Program-made: the position numbers and the translations under genes
The notes under the pieces: model-generated
The model's input: the letters and a program-made list of their open reading frames with translations, nothing else
Told to the model about the DNA's origin: nothing
Databases searched by the model: none
Assembly: GCA_020851255.1 (NCBI GenBank)
Contig: JADZDA010000079.1
Coordinates: forward strand, 1 to 62,804
Origin: Burkholderiales bacterium
Lineage (GTDB): Bacteria; Pseudomonadota; Gammaproteobacteria; Burkholderiales; Casimicrobiaceae
Direction of reading: 5' to 3'
DNA length: 62,804 nucleotides
Part shown: one piece after another, positions 1-7,383 of the stretch
Position numbering within the stretch: position 1 is the stretch's first letter
Layout: every line of letters begins with the position of its first letter

Positions 1-651
1 ACGTCGCTCCTGGCGCTGACGTGCCGCGCCCAGGGCATGCCCGACATGCCGCAGATGTCGCCCGCGGAGCTCGCCGAGGCGCAAGCCGCGTGCGACGGTC
101 TCGCGAAGCTCCCGAATCCGCCCATGTCGGTGCAGGCCTGCAAGTCGATGCTCGGGATGTCCTCGACGATGCAGCGCATGGAATCCGCGTCCAACGATCC
201 GTCGGCACGACGCCCGGGTGACGAAGCGATGTCCTGCGACGCGATCTTCAAGGAGATGAGCGCGCTGGGTCCCACCGAAACCGCGGGCTCCGGGCCGGCG
301 ATGTCAGAGGCGGCGCTTGCCGATTCGGCCAGGCTGCGAAGCCGGCAGCAGGGCGAGATGGCCGGTTTCATGGCTGGAACGTTCGCGCTCGGCGCCGCGA
401 TGGGCGCCGCCTCGCTCGTCATGCCGGGATTCGTCGCGACCGCGATCGCCGCCGCATGGGCTGCGAGCGCGGCGGCGCTCGGCACCGGGATGGTCGCGGA
501 GCACAACGCGCTGCGTCCGCAGCGCGATCAGGCTATCGTGGCGACGACCGCCGAGTTCGAGGAGGCGATGCTCTCGAATCCGCGCTTCGCGCGCCTCGCC
601 GACCTCGGGATGCAGAAGCGCTGCGAAGCACCGGCGGGGTCAGTGCGCTAA
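1..651 (+). CDS. Secreted hypothetical protein, 5'-truncated by window edge
   Basis: Not recognised. The reading frame is already open at base 1, and the first residues (TSLLALTCRAQG) look like the end of a signal peptide, so the true start lies upstream of the window. The first internal ATG is at 37. The visible 216 residues hold four cysteines in the first 80 (a secreted-protein trait) and, near residues 110-160, an Ala/Gly-rich hydrophobic stretch (GTFALGAAMGAASLVMPGF and following) resembling a glycine-zipper or hairpin membrane segment. It ends at a TAA and converges on the infA gene. Function unknown. Confidence 0.6.
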   Translation, partial: TSLLALTCRAQGMPDMPQMSPAELAEAQAACDGLAKLPNPPMSVQACKSMLGMSSTMQRMESASNDPSARRPGDEAMSCDAIFKEMSALGPTETAGSGPAMSEAALADSARLRSRQQGEMAGFMAGTFALGAAMGAASLVMPGFVATAIAAAWAASAAALGTGMVAEHNALRPQRDQAIVATTAEFEEAMLSNPRFARLADLGMQKRCEAPAGSVR

Positions 652-763
652 TCCCGACACCGAATCGACACCCGTCTCCCGTCACCCGGCGCTCGAAACG
701 CAACGACCGGCGATCACCATCCGAAAATTCCCCGTCGTCGCGCCATGGCACGTTTCAATCGAG

Positions 764-831
764 TCCGACCCCATCGATACTCTGACCCCATCGAGGCTCT
801 GACCCCATCGAGGCCCTGACCCCATCGATGC
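764..831. repeat. Four tandem 17-bp repeats between convergent genes
   Basis: The core GACCCCATCGA recurs at 767, 784, 801 and 818, a strict 17-bp period with a unit close to TCTGACCCCATCGAGGC. The array ends at the infA stop codon, between two convergent genes. The flank just upstream (TTTCAATCGAGTCCGACCCC, 753-772) resembles, from memory, the GGGGTCAGAGTCGATTGAAA-type termini seen beside REP-associated tyrosine transposases in other proteobacteria. No transposase gene is present here. Confidence 0.75.
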
Positions 832-1092
832 TCATCGGCGCGAACGTTGTGCCGGCGCCCCCGGGCTGCGTGTCTCCAGGTGACGGAAGGTGATCCGCCC
901 CTTGGAGAGATCGTAGGGCGAGAGTTCGAGCGACACCTTGTCGCCGGCGAGGATGCGGATGTGGTGCTTGCGCATCTTGCCCGCCGAGTACGCGACCAGC
1001 TGGTGCCCGTTGTCGAGCGTGACGCGGAAACGCGAATCGGGCAGCGCCTCGCTGACGACGCCGTTCATCTCGAGCAATGCTTCCTTGGCCAT
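832..1092 (-). CDS. infA: Translation initiation factor IF-1
   Basis: An 86-residue S1/OB-fold protein that binds the 30S A site during initiation. The sequence is diagnostic: [13 protein letters not shown] at the start, then [12 protein letters not shown] and [14 protein letters not shown], and [21 protein letters not shown]. The start at 1092 is chosen because it gives the family N-terminus; longer upstream reading lacks similarity. The C-terminus carries a short extra tail ([16 protein letters not shown]) beyond the usual 72 residues. It follows a cold-shock gene by 225 bp rather than sitting in a ribosomal-protein operon, so it is probably a second, accessory infA copy. Confidence 0.95.
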   Translation of the reverse strand: MAKEALLEMNGVVSEALPDSRFRVTLDNGHQLVAYSAGKMRKHHIRILAGDKVSLELSPYDLSKGRITFRHLETRSPGAPAQRSRR

Positions 1093-1317
1093 GCGAGGTC
1101 TCCAGGTCTGGCGGGGGCGGCGATTCCCGCCGGCGGCCGCCGCGCCTGCGAGATGAACGGACGAGCGGGCGCAACGGGGCACGCCGCTGGCGGCGCGCCC
1201 GAAGCACGGTACGGGACCTACGGTCGCCGTGGCGCGCGCTCGGCGCGGCACGGGACGCAACGAGACGTTGCGAAGAGCGGGCATCGCAGCCTCACGGCCG
1301 CGACGCCCGGACATCGA

Positions 1318-1521
1318 TCAGAGGACCTTGATGCCGGAGGCCTGCGGGCCCTTCGCCCCCTGCTTGACGGTGAATTCGACGCTCTGACCCTCGGCGAGGG
1401 ACTTGTGCCCCTGGCCCTGGATCTCGGAGAAATGCGCGAAGAGGTCCTTGCCGCCGTCCTGCGGCGTGATGAATCCGAAGCCCTTCGCGTCGTTGAACCA
1501 CTTCACGGTACCGGTAGCCAT
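1318..1521 (-). CDS. Cold-shock protein (CspA family)
   Basis: A 67-residue single-stranded nucleic-acid-binding cold-shock domain protein, an RNA chaperone. It starts [18 protein letters not shown], with RNP1 (KGFGFI) and RNP2-type (DLFAHF) motifs carrying the aromatic binding residues. The start at 1521 is preceded by AAGGAAC at normal spacing; the 18-codon upstream extension is ignored because the family begins at this Met. A sigma70-like promoter about 170 bp upstream gives a leader of about 160 nt, the length known for cspA-type mRNAs, which suggests post-transcriptional temperature control. Confidence 0.96.
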   Translation of the reverse strand: MATGTVKWFNDAKGFGFITPQDGGKDLFAHFSEIQGQGHKSLAEGQSVEFTVKQGAKGPQASGIKVL

Positions 1522-1691
1522 TTTCTCGTTCCTTGAATGATGAATGCGGATTTTTCGCGCGTGGGATCGTCCCACGGCGAGCTAGCGATCAAGAGACGTG
1601 AACCTGGGAAACCTGAGGTGCGCCGCTACGGTCGACTGCAGCGGGCCGAGGAAAACCGGAGGGAAAACGAAGCTCTCACGAAAGCCCGAGA

Positions 1692-1720
1692 ATTGTAACC
1701 CCTTTCGAGGGCGATGTCGA
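1692..1720 (-). promoter_or_regulatory. Predicted sigma70 promoter of the cold-shock gene
   Basis: Reading the minus strand: TCGACA (1720-1715), a 17-nt spacer, then TACAAT (1697-1692), each 5/6 to consensus with optimal spacing. Transcription would start near 1684, leaving an untranslated leader of about 160 nt before the ATG at 1521. Confidence 0.6.
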
Positions 1721-1784
1721 CAGGAATATTTTCGTGGCCCGGGGCTTGAATCGGCGGGCGCCGTTGTCGCCGCGCGAGCATCGC

Positions 1785-1985
1785 CCGCCGGTGCCCGCGC
1801 GCCTGCAGGACAACCCCGACAGCTGGATCCGCTACACCGACCTCGTCTTCATCGACCAGGTCTTCATCGACCTGGTCTTCATCGACCTGGTCTTCATCGA
1901 CCTGGTAGGCACCGGATAGAGCCGCATGCTGCCCGGGCCCGACGGCAAGCCTCGCGACGCCAAGCCCTGCCCCCGGCCCGGACAA
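1785..1985 (+). pseudogene. Remnant of an S10 serine carboxypeptidase with repeat expansion
   Basis: One frame reads PPVPARLQDNPDSWIRYTD, then LVFID repeated, then LVGTG and a TAG at 1917-1919, continuing after the stop as SRMLPGPDGKP. In bacterial S10 (serine carboxypeptidase) proteins the corresponding segment has the form NPxSWxxxTDLVFIDPVGTGYSR followed by a PGxDGK-like stretch (family knowledge recalled, not searched). The stop sits exactly where the family has Tyr (TAC to TAG). The five-codon VFIDL unit is duplicated several times. No catalytic domain remains on either side, so this is a short decayed fragment between the csp promoter and the DUF3011 gene. Confidence 0.6.
1845..1904 (+). 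repeat. 15-bp tandem repeat, four copies
   Basis: GTCTTCATCGACCWG repeats at 1845, 1860, 1875 and 1890 with one variant base; a degenerate unit precedes it at 1830. It lies inside the S10 carboxypeptidase remnant and repeats its VFIDL codons in frame, consistent with replication-slippage expansion. Confidence 0.85.
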
Positions 1986-2020
1986 GACGAAGACACCCGG
2001 GCGCTGACCGCGCTCTGGCG

Positions 2021-2689
2021 TCAGTACACGCGGCGATAGCGGACTTCGTTGAACCGATCGCCGCGCTGCGCGGTGACGAAGCCCTCGCGCGTCTGGTCGA
2101 TGCTGAACACCGCGCCGCCGACATGAAGTTCGCCGCCGTTGATCCAGCCGCGGAGCGTCTCTCCACGCGTTTGAGCGGTCATGCGGCCGTCCGAGTCGAT
2201 CCGCATCTCGACGTCGGCTCCGAACTGGGAGTTGTAGCCGCGGAACGTGCCCACCATCCAGCCCGGTACGTACGACGTATGCCGCGACCCGTAGTAGTTC
2301 TGGTCGCGGTAGCGGCCATCGTCCACGTGGTCCTTGTTCGCGACCAGCGCGCCCAGGATCGCGACCGCGGCGACCGCCCCTGCCACCTTGGCGGCATCCC
2401 GATTCCCCGACGACGACTCGCCGTGCGTCTCGACGCGGAAGTCGGCTTCGCATCCGCGGTCCACCCAGATCTCGCGGCGGTCGTAATCCCAGGAACGGCC
2501 CTGATCGCAGCTCGCACCGGAGATCCTGCGTTCGAGGGTCACGTAGCCCGGCTGGGAGAGCCGGCAGGTGTTGTGGTGGCCGCCGACTCTGCCGCAGCGC
2601 AACGTGTAGTCCGCGTAGACCGCGGTCGTGAAACAAAGCGCGATGCCGGTGACGATCGCGCGGGACGCCATGCGCTGGTTCGAGTACAT
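2021..2689 (-). CDS. DUF3011 family secreted protein
   Basis: A 222-residue exported protein of unknown function. A signal peptide (IVTGIALCFTTAVYA, cut before DYTLRCG near residue 27) is followed by a DUF3011-type domain with paired cysteines: LRCGRVGGHHNTCRL, RRISGASCDQG, SWDYDRREIWVDRGCEADF. Next comes a short hydrophobic Ala-rich segment (VAGAVAAVAILGALVA, about residues 102-117). The C-terminal half (about 140-222), beginning VPGWMVGTFRGYN, resembles a lipocalin-like or other small beta domain, but I do not recognise it. GGAG lies 9 bases before the ATG. It appears monocistronic. Confidence 0.8.
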   Translation of the reverse strand: MYSNQRMASRAIVTGIALCFTTAVYADYTLRCGRVGGHHNTCRLSQPGYVTLERRISGASCDQGRSWDYDRREIWVDRGCEADFRVETHGESSSGNRDAAKVAGAVAAVAILGALVANKDHVDDGRYRDQNYYGSRHTSYVPGWMVGTFRGYNSQFGADVEMRIDSDGRMTAQTRGETLRGWINGGELHVGGAVFSIDQTREGFVTAQRGDRFNEVRYRRVY

Positions 2690-3105
2690 GCGGGAATCTC
2701 CGAAAGGGCGGCGTTCGTGTCAGGAAATACCGGACATCGCCGCCTACCCGGGCCCGTTTCCCGCACCCGCCGGCACAAGCCGACTCCGCAACGTGCAACG
2801 CTCACCCGGAAGGCAGACCGCATTCTAGCGATGCGATGGAAACGTCGGCAACTGCATCGTGGCCGCCGCTCGCGCGACGGCGCACGGGATCCAAACGCGA
2901 TCTGCGTCTCGCCGTGCGCCCGCACCCGCACGCTCAGCTGCCGGAGCCACGGCCGGGTCGCAGCAGGCGACCCCGGGAGCGTTGCGGGTATCCTGCACGT
3001 AAGGTACCGTCGTCGACCGGCGACCATGAGAGGGCCACCGCGGGCCAGCGATCCACCGTGGTCGGTGCCGACATCGCCACAGCCGCCAAGAGGGAATCAC
3101 CGGGC
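2690..3105. other. Intergenic region, 416 bp, divergent promoters expected
   Basis: Separates the leftward DUF3011 gene from the rightward membrane-protein gene. Several reading frames cross it, but none shows protein-like composition or a ribosome binding site. I see no convincing promoter hexamers, inverted repeat or RNA gene. Confidence 0.5.
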
Positions 3106-3591
3106 ATGCTGGACTGGAAGTTGCGATTGCGTGTGTTCATCCAGCGGCTGACCCAGCCCACCTGCGCCTGCATGCTCTTCATGTCGGCGCCGACCTTCGC
3201 GAACCTGGTGAGCCTCTCGCACTGGAAGATCGCGCTGCAGACCGGCGTGGGCACCGGAATCCTCGCGCTGCTGCTGACCCTGACGCCGCTGGGCAGACTG
3301 TTCGAGCGCCGCTACAGCAACGCGGTGCTGATGGGTGTCCTGACGACGCTCGCCGACCTGTGGTCGCATCCCGGACGCCATGACCTGGGTCCGTTCGATT
3401 TCGAGTACGGCGAGGCGATCCTGACCGGCGTCGTCTCCGGCCTGCTCGTCCTGGCGACCTCGTTCCTGATCGAAGAGCGCGGGCGGCGCGTCCGATCGGC
3501 CTGGGCGCGCGTCCGGCGACGGAAGCCGAAACCGGATGCCGAGCGCGACGTCCCACCGGACACCACGCCCAGGACCCAACCGGAACCCTAG
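3106..3591 (+). CDS. Small membrane protein, unknown function
   Basis: A 161-residue protein I do not recognise. The start at 3106 (MLDWKLRLRVFIQRL) is preferred because AGAGGGAA precedes it and the region upstream is Arg/Pro-rich noise. Predicted helices: ALQTGVGTGILALLLTLTP (about 45-63), a middle segment around SNAVLMGVLTTLADLW (73-88), and AILTGVVSGLLVLATSFLI (about 107-125). The C-terminus is strongly basic and then acidic/Pro-rich (RRVRSAWARVRRRKPKP), probably cytoplasmic. It stands alone, convergent with the LicD fusion gene. Confidence 0.65.
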   Translation: MLDWKLRLRVFIQRLTQPTCACMLFMSAPTFANLVSLSHWKIALQTGVGTGILALLLTLTPLGRLFERRYSNAVLMGVLTTLADLWSHPGRHDLGPFDFEYGEAILTGVVSGLLVLATSFLIEERGRRVRSAWARVRRRKPKPDAERDVPPDTTPRTQPEP

Positions 3592-3627
3592 GTCGACAGG
3601 AGCCTCGTCTCAGCCCGGGTTCCCGGA

Positions 3628-4830
3628 CTACCGCGATTCGCCGGCACTGCCGCGCCCGGCTCCCAGGACGCGTTCGCGCAGCGCCGTCGACGAAATCCCC
3701 GGCGTATAGGGAACCAGTTCGAGGCCGTGCGTCGCCAGGATCTCGCCGTACATGCGCTCGCGTGCGGCCGCGTCGAGATCGTCGGCATGGCAGACCACGT
3801 CGACGCCGAGCGCATCGAGGTAGCGCGGCGACACCGCGAGCGGCGCGTCGGGGACGACCTGGTCGACATACCGGCACGCGGCCACGACCGCGATGCGCTC
3901 GGCCATCGTCTGCACCGGCGGATCCTTGTAGCCCGCGATCGTCGTGTCGCTGTGGATGCCGACGACCAGCCGTCCGCCCAGCGCCCTCGCCTGCCTCAGG
4001 AAATTGACATGGCCCGCGTGGAACAAATCGGCGCACATGTCCGTGTAGACGACGCGTGTCGCGCGCGCTGCGCCGTGCGCGCGCCGGCCCGCCCCGGCTC
4101 GCCGCGCCGACCCGTCCCGGGATCCAAGACGGCGCCACAGCTCCCCCAGCGTGTCGGGAACGATCCTGTGCACGTCCCGCGTCTGCGGCCGCGCGGCCGG
4201 ATTCCAGCGCACGGTGCAGCGCCGCCACCGGCGACGCCGGTCGCGGTGGTTCCAGCCGCCCGAATCGAACTCGATGCGCCAGTTCGGATAGAGCGCGTCG
4301 AGCACCCGGTCGGGCCGGGCCGGGACGTGCACCGGCACGCCCTCGAACCGCGCCGGCCGCGACGGCAGCAGATCGACGGCATCGAGCACGGTGCGCGCCG
4401 ACCCGTCCGGGTAGAGCACCACGCGATCGTTCTCGCATGCATGGCGGAAGAGGTCGATGAACGGCCAGCCGTTCGGGCTTCGCGAAGACGGCGGCGCCGG
4501 GCGCAGCGGTTCACGCGCCCACACCGTCGCGAAGAGACCGAACCGTCGATGGCCGGCCGTGCGAACTTCGAGGTCCGGCGCCGCCGCGAGCGCCGCGACC
4601 ACACGTTCGAACTCGCCGAGTTGCACCAGCAGGTCGAGGTCGTCGTCCCAGGGAATCACGCGACCGTCGTGGCGGACGTGGCCGAGCAGCGTGCCGCCCT
4701 CGATCATCGGCGACACGCCGGCGCCTTCCGCGACGCGCAGGGTCCGGTCGAGCAGGCGGCGCGCCTGCGCGAGTTCGTCCGGCGTCCACGCGTTCGCGAA
4801 CGCGGGTTGCGGCAATCCGGGAGGCAGCAT
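3628..4830 (-). CDS. LicD nucleotidyltransferase-cytidylyltransferase fusion
   Basis: A 400-residue two-domain protein. Residues about 13-190 are LicD-like: EGGTLLGHVRHDG (44-56) followed by the metal-binding IPWDDDLDLLV (59-69), typical of enzymes that move phosphocholine (or a related phospho-alcohol) from its CDP carrier onto glycans. A basic linker (195-255) leads to a cytidylyltransferase domain: VYTDMCADLFHAGH (261-274, nucleotide-binding HxGH), VVGIHSDTTIAGYK, and GISSTALRERV near the end. The second domain looks closer to ethanolamine-phosphate or glycerol-3-phosphate cytidylyltransferases than to others. The inferred role is to make the CDP-alcohol and transfer it to a surface polysaccharide. 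No clear operon partners. Confidence 0.85.
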   Translation of the reverse strand: MLPPGLPQPAFANAWTPDELAQARRLLDRTLRVAEGAGVSPMIEGGTLLGHVRHDGRVIPWDDDLDLLVQLGEFERVVAALAAAPDLEVRTAGHRRFGLFATVWAREPLRPAPPSSRSPNGWPFIDLFRHACENDRVVLYPDGSARTVLDAVDLLPSRPARFEGVPVHVPARPDRVLDALYPNWRIEFDSGGWNHRDRRRRWRRCTVRWNPAARPQTRDVHRIVPDTLGELWRRLGSRDGSARRAGAGRRAHGAARATRVVYTDMCADLFHAGHVNFLRQARALGGRLVVGIHSDTTIAGYKDPPVQTMAERIAVVAACRYVDQVVPDAPLAVSPRYLDALGVDVVCHADDLDAAARERMYGEILATHGLELVPYTPGISSTALRERVLGAGRGSAGESR

Positions 4831-4942
4831 GCGGGGAGTCCGCGGGGGGCGGCCGGTCGGCGAGACATCAGCGGCAATTCGGTGCCGATTCTACCGGCTC
4901 CTCCGATCCCACCGGGTTCCGGCGCGACCGGATATCCCGCCG

Positions 4943-6493
4943 CTACCTGACCGGAAACGCGCGCGCGAGCTCCTCGATGACCGACCGGCGGATGTCGCGC
5001 ATTTCCTGCACGTCCCGTACGCCCGGATGCGCGCGCGTGAGGAACCCGAGGTTGGTCTCGGCACCGGAGAGCAGGAAGCCCGGCATCGCGACGACGTAGC
5101 GCGCCGCCGGGTCGATCGCCGCGCCCCGGACCCGCCACGCGCCGCCCTCCTTGCGCGCGCCCCAGGCGTGCAGGTAGCCGCCCAGCCCCTGGTTGTTCTC
5201 GCCGACATCGAGCACTCGCGCGAGCAGCGCCCCGTCGAGCGTCGCCCGCACCGACTTACCCCCGAATGGCAGGACGCGGATGATGTCGTATTCGGTGACC
5301 GGCCCGGGCGGCACGACATCGTCGATGCGCACCGAACCGCCGTTGAACAACGCGACATCGGCGGCGCCGGCCTCGCGCGCGAGTGCGGCGGCGATCAGAT
5401 CGGTCAGACGCCCGGCCCGGTTGCGCACGGTCGACTCGCGGCCATCGAGCGGTTCGGTGCTCACCGCCACCACCGTCTCGGGCGCGAAACCCTCGCGGCG
5501 GAACGCCTCGAACCCGCGCTCGACCCAGCCCCGGGCGAGCGCATCGACATCCGGCGCCGAGGCGACCGATTCGTCGATCGGCTTCAACCGCACCGCGATC
5601 TCGGGCCGCGTGCCGGGCGCGCCGAAGGTCAGCGTGACGATCGCGAGCGAGCGGACGTTGGCGTCGGCTTTGACGATCGGCGTGAACCGCGGCCCGCGGT
5701 ACGCGAGCCAGTTCTCGTGCTCGTGGCCGCCGAGCACGAGGTCGATGCCGGGCACCGCGTTCACGAATTCGTCGTCCTGCTGGAGCGCGAGGTGGGTCAG
5801 CGCCACGATCGCGTCGACGCGGCCGCGCAATTTGCCCACTTCGGCGTTGGCGGTGGCGATCGCGTCGTGGTAGCGCACCCAGTCCTTCGGGTTCGCATCG
5901 ATGGTCACGGCGACCAGCCCGATCCGGATCGAGCGCCCGCCGGCATCGAGGGTCGCGATCGCCGAGGTCGGCACCCCCGGGAACGGCCGCCCCGCGGCGT
6001 CGGTGACGTTCGACGACACGAGTCGGAATTTCACCTGCGACAAATGCGCGCGGAACGCCGCTTCCGACACGTCGAACTCGTGGTTGCCGAACGTCGCCCA
6101 GTCGATGCCGACGGCGTTCAGCACGTCGACCATCTGCCGGCCGGCGAGCGATTGCCCGTCCACTCGGGCGGTCCCCAGCGCCGACGGGGACAGATAGTCG
6201 CCGCCGAGCGTGGTGATCAGCGCCGGCTGCGCGGATTTCAGCTGCCGGATGACCGTGGCCACGCGCGCGAGGCCGCCGGACTTCCCGCCTTCGACCGGCA
6301 GGATCTCGTAGACGTCGTTCAGGTGGACGAGCGTGACCGTGACCGGCCTGGATTCCGGCGGTGGCGTCGCGACCGGCTGCGCACTGGCCGCGGACACACC
6401 GGCGAGCACGGCGAACACGGCGGCCAGCGCGTACGCGAACACGCCGCCGAAATGCGAGGCGGCGAGACGGGTCGGCGTCGGGTTCGCGGGCAC
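4943..6493 (-). CDS. Periplasmic 5'-nucleotidase / cyclic phosphodiesterase (UshA-like)
   Basis: A 516-residue exported metallophosphoesterase. The signal peptide reads FAYALAAVFAVLAGVSAASA. The two-metal core follows: HLNDVYE, LGGDYLSPS, FGNHEFD, LTHLALQQD and LGGHEHE. The C-terminal 5'-nucleotidase domain carries NGGSVRIDD and VLPFGGKSV. The family releases phosphate from external nucleotides. The start is uncertain: GTG at 6493 places the signal peptide well, but GTG at 6559 is also open and neither has a strong ribosome binding site. The first motif has Tyr after HLNDV where many members differ, still consistent with the fold. Confidence 0.9.
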   Translation of the reverse strand: MPANPTPTRLAASHFGGVFAYALAAVFAVLAGVSAASAQPVATPPPESRPVTVTLVHLNDVYEILPVEGGKSGGLARVATVIRQLKSAQPALITTLGGDYLSPSALGTARVDGQSLAGRQMVDVLNAVGIDWATFGNHEFDVSEAAFRAHLSQVKFRLVSSNVTDAAGRPFPGVPTSAIATLDAGGRSIRIGLVAVTIDANPKDWVRYHDAIATANAEVGKLRGRVDAIVALTHLALQQDDEFVNAVPGIDLVLGGHEHENWLAYRGPRFTPIVKADANVRSLAIVTLTFGAPGTRPEIAVRLKPIDESVASAPDVDALARGWVERGFEAFRREGFAPETVVAVSTEPLDGRESTVRNRAGRLTDLIAAALAREAGAADVALFNGGSVRIDDVVPPGPVTEYDIIRVLPFGGKSVRATLDGALLARVLDVGENNQGLGGYLHAWGARKEGGAWRVRGAAIDPAARYVVAMPGFLLSGAETNLGFLTRAHPGVRDVQEMRDIRRSVIEELARAFPVR

Positions 6494-6617
6494 GGTGATC
6501 GATGTCGCTCGGACGGGTTGGCGCGCTGGACGGGCTGCGCACGCGCAGGCCCAGACCACGACCGACAGTGTATCCGGCCGGGAGCGACGACGGCGAGCGC
6601 CGCGCGCTACGCCCGGC

Positions 6618-7172
6618 TCACGCCGCGGGGGGCACCGACGCGCGGCTCAGTCGAAAGCCGGCATGGCAGGCGACGCAGGTCGCGGTCAATTCGGCGAGCG
6701 CCGACAGCGGGGGCCCGAGCTCGCCGGTCGCTGCGCCATCGCGTGCCACCACGGAGAACCGGCTCGCGCTGCGATGCATCGCGGTGCCCGCGTCCTGCAT
6801 GCCCGGCGGCATGAACCGGGCGACCTCGTGCGCGCCGTGCAGCGCGAGCGAGGTCATCCCGAGACGCCTCTCCGCGACGTCCGCGGCGGCGTCGAAACGG
6901 CCGCCGGCGAGCGCCGACTGGATCTCCTGCAGCGCGAGCAGGTGGTCGCGCATGTTGGCGAGCGTGTGCTCGCGCATCTCGGCCGGGAACGCGACCGCGG
7001 TGCGCGGATCGTCCGCCGGACCACGCGCCGGTCCCGGGTTGGCCCCAACGGCGGCGTCACCGCCGTGTCCGGCCGCGCCGTGCGAGTGCTGGGCGCACGA
7101 CAACGAGGACGAGACCAACGTCGCCGACAGGACGACGAGTGCGACGGCGGCGAATGTGCTGGCCAGGTGCAT
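6618..7172 (-). CDS. Class II cytochrome c (cytochrome c'/c-556-like)
   Basis: A 184-residue exported haem protein. A signal peptide (STFAAVALVVLSATLVSSSLSCA) and a His/Gly/Pro-rich linker precede a four-helix-bundle-like region (MREHTLANMRDHLLALQEI onward). The only haem-attachment motif is at the C-terminus, ATCVACHAGFR, the position and context of class II cytochromes c. A Met in the first helix could be the sixth ligand (c-556 type); otherwise it would be a five-coordinate, NO/CO-binding cytochrome c'. GGAGGT precedes the ATG at 7172. It is divergent from a Crp/Fnr regulator with an FNR-type palindrome between, implying redox or NO control. Confidence 0.8.
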   Translation of the reverse strand: MHLASTFAAVALVVLSATLVSSSLSCAQHSHGAAGHGGDAAVGANPGPARGPADDPRTAVAFPAEMREHTLANMRDHLLALQEIQSALAGGRFDAAADVAERRLGMTSLALHGAHEVARFMPPGMQDAGTAMHRSASRFSVVARDGAATGELGPPLSALAELTATCVACHAGFRLSRASVPPAA

Positions 7173-7282
7173 CGGGACCTCCGGGTGGCGGATCGGTCCG
7201 GCACGAATCGCCGCATCGGGTTCGATCGCGGCGCCGGACGGATCGGGCGACCGGGATGATGCGAGTCGGCGGCGAGCCGGTG

Positions 7283-7300
7283 ATATGATCTCGATCATAT
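7283..7300. promoter_or_regulatory. FNR/DNR-type operator palindrome
   Basis: ATATGATC-TC-GATCATAT, perfect 8-base arms. The core TGAT-N4-ATCA matches the half-sites of FNR-class regulators. It lies 110 bp before the cytochrome start and 83 bp before the Crp/Fnr gene, so it can control both directions. Confidence 0.75.
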
Positions 7301-7383
7301 GAACGGACGGCGGGGCACGGGCGGGTGCTCATCCCGGGCGCTCCGCCGGTCACGATTCCGCCGTCCCCCCCTCAGCCACGACC

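Noticed and set aside
1845-1904. Short direct repeats considered as a CRISPR array
   Set aside because: Units are contiguous with no spacers and no Cas genes occur.
1626-2798. Minus-strand frame with a VDEDQ repeat
   Set aside because: The acidic repeat is the reverse reading of the 15-bp tandem repeat in the S10 remnant; the real gene in this region is the DUF3011 gene in another frame.
3106-3591. Starting the membrane-protein gene at 2836
   Set aside because: The extra ~90 residues are Arg/Pro-rich and unlike a protein; AGAGGGAA precedes the later ATG.
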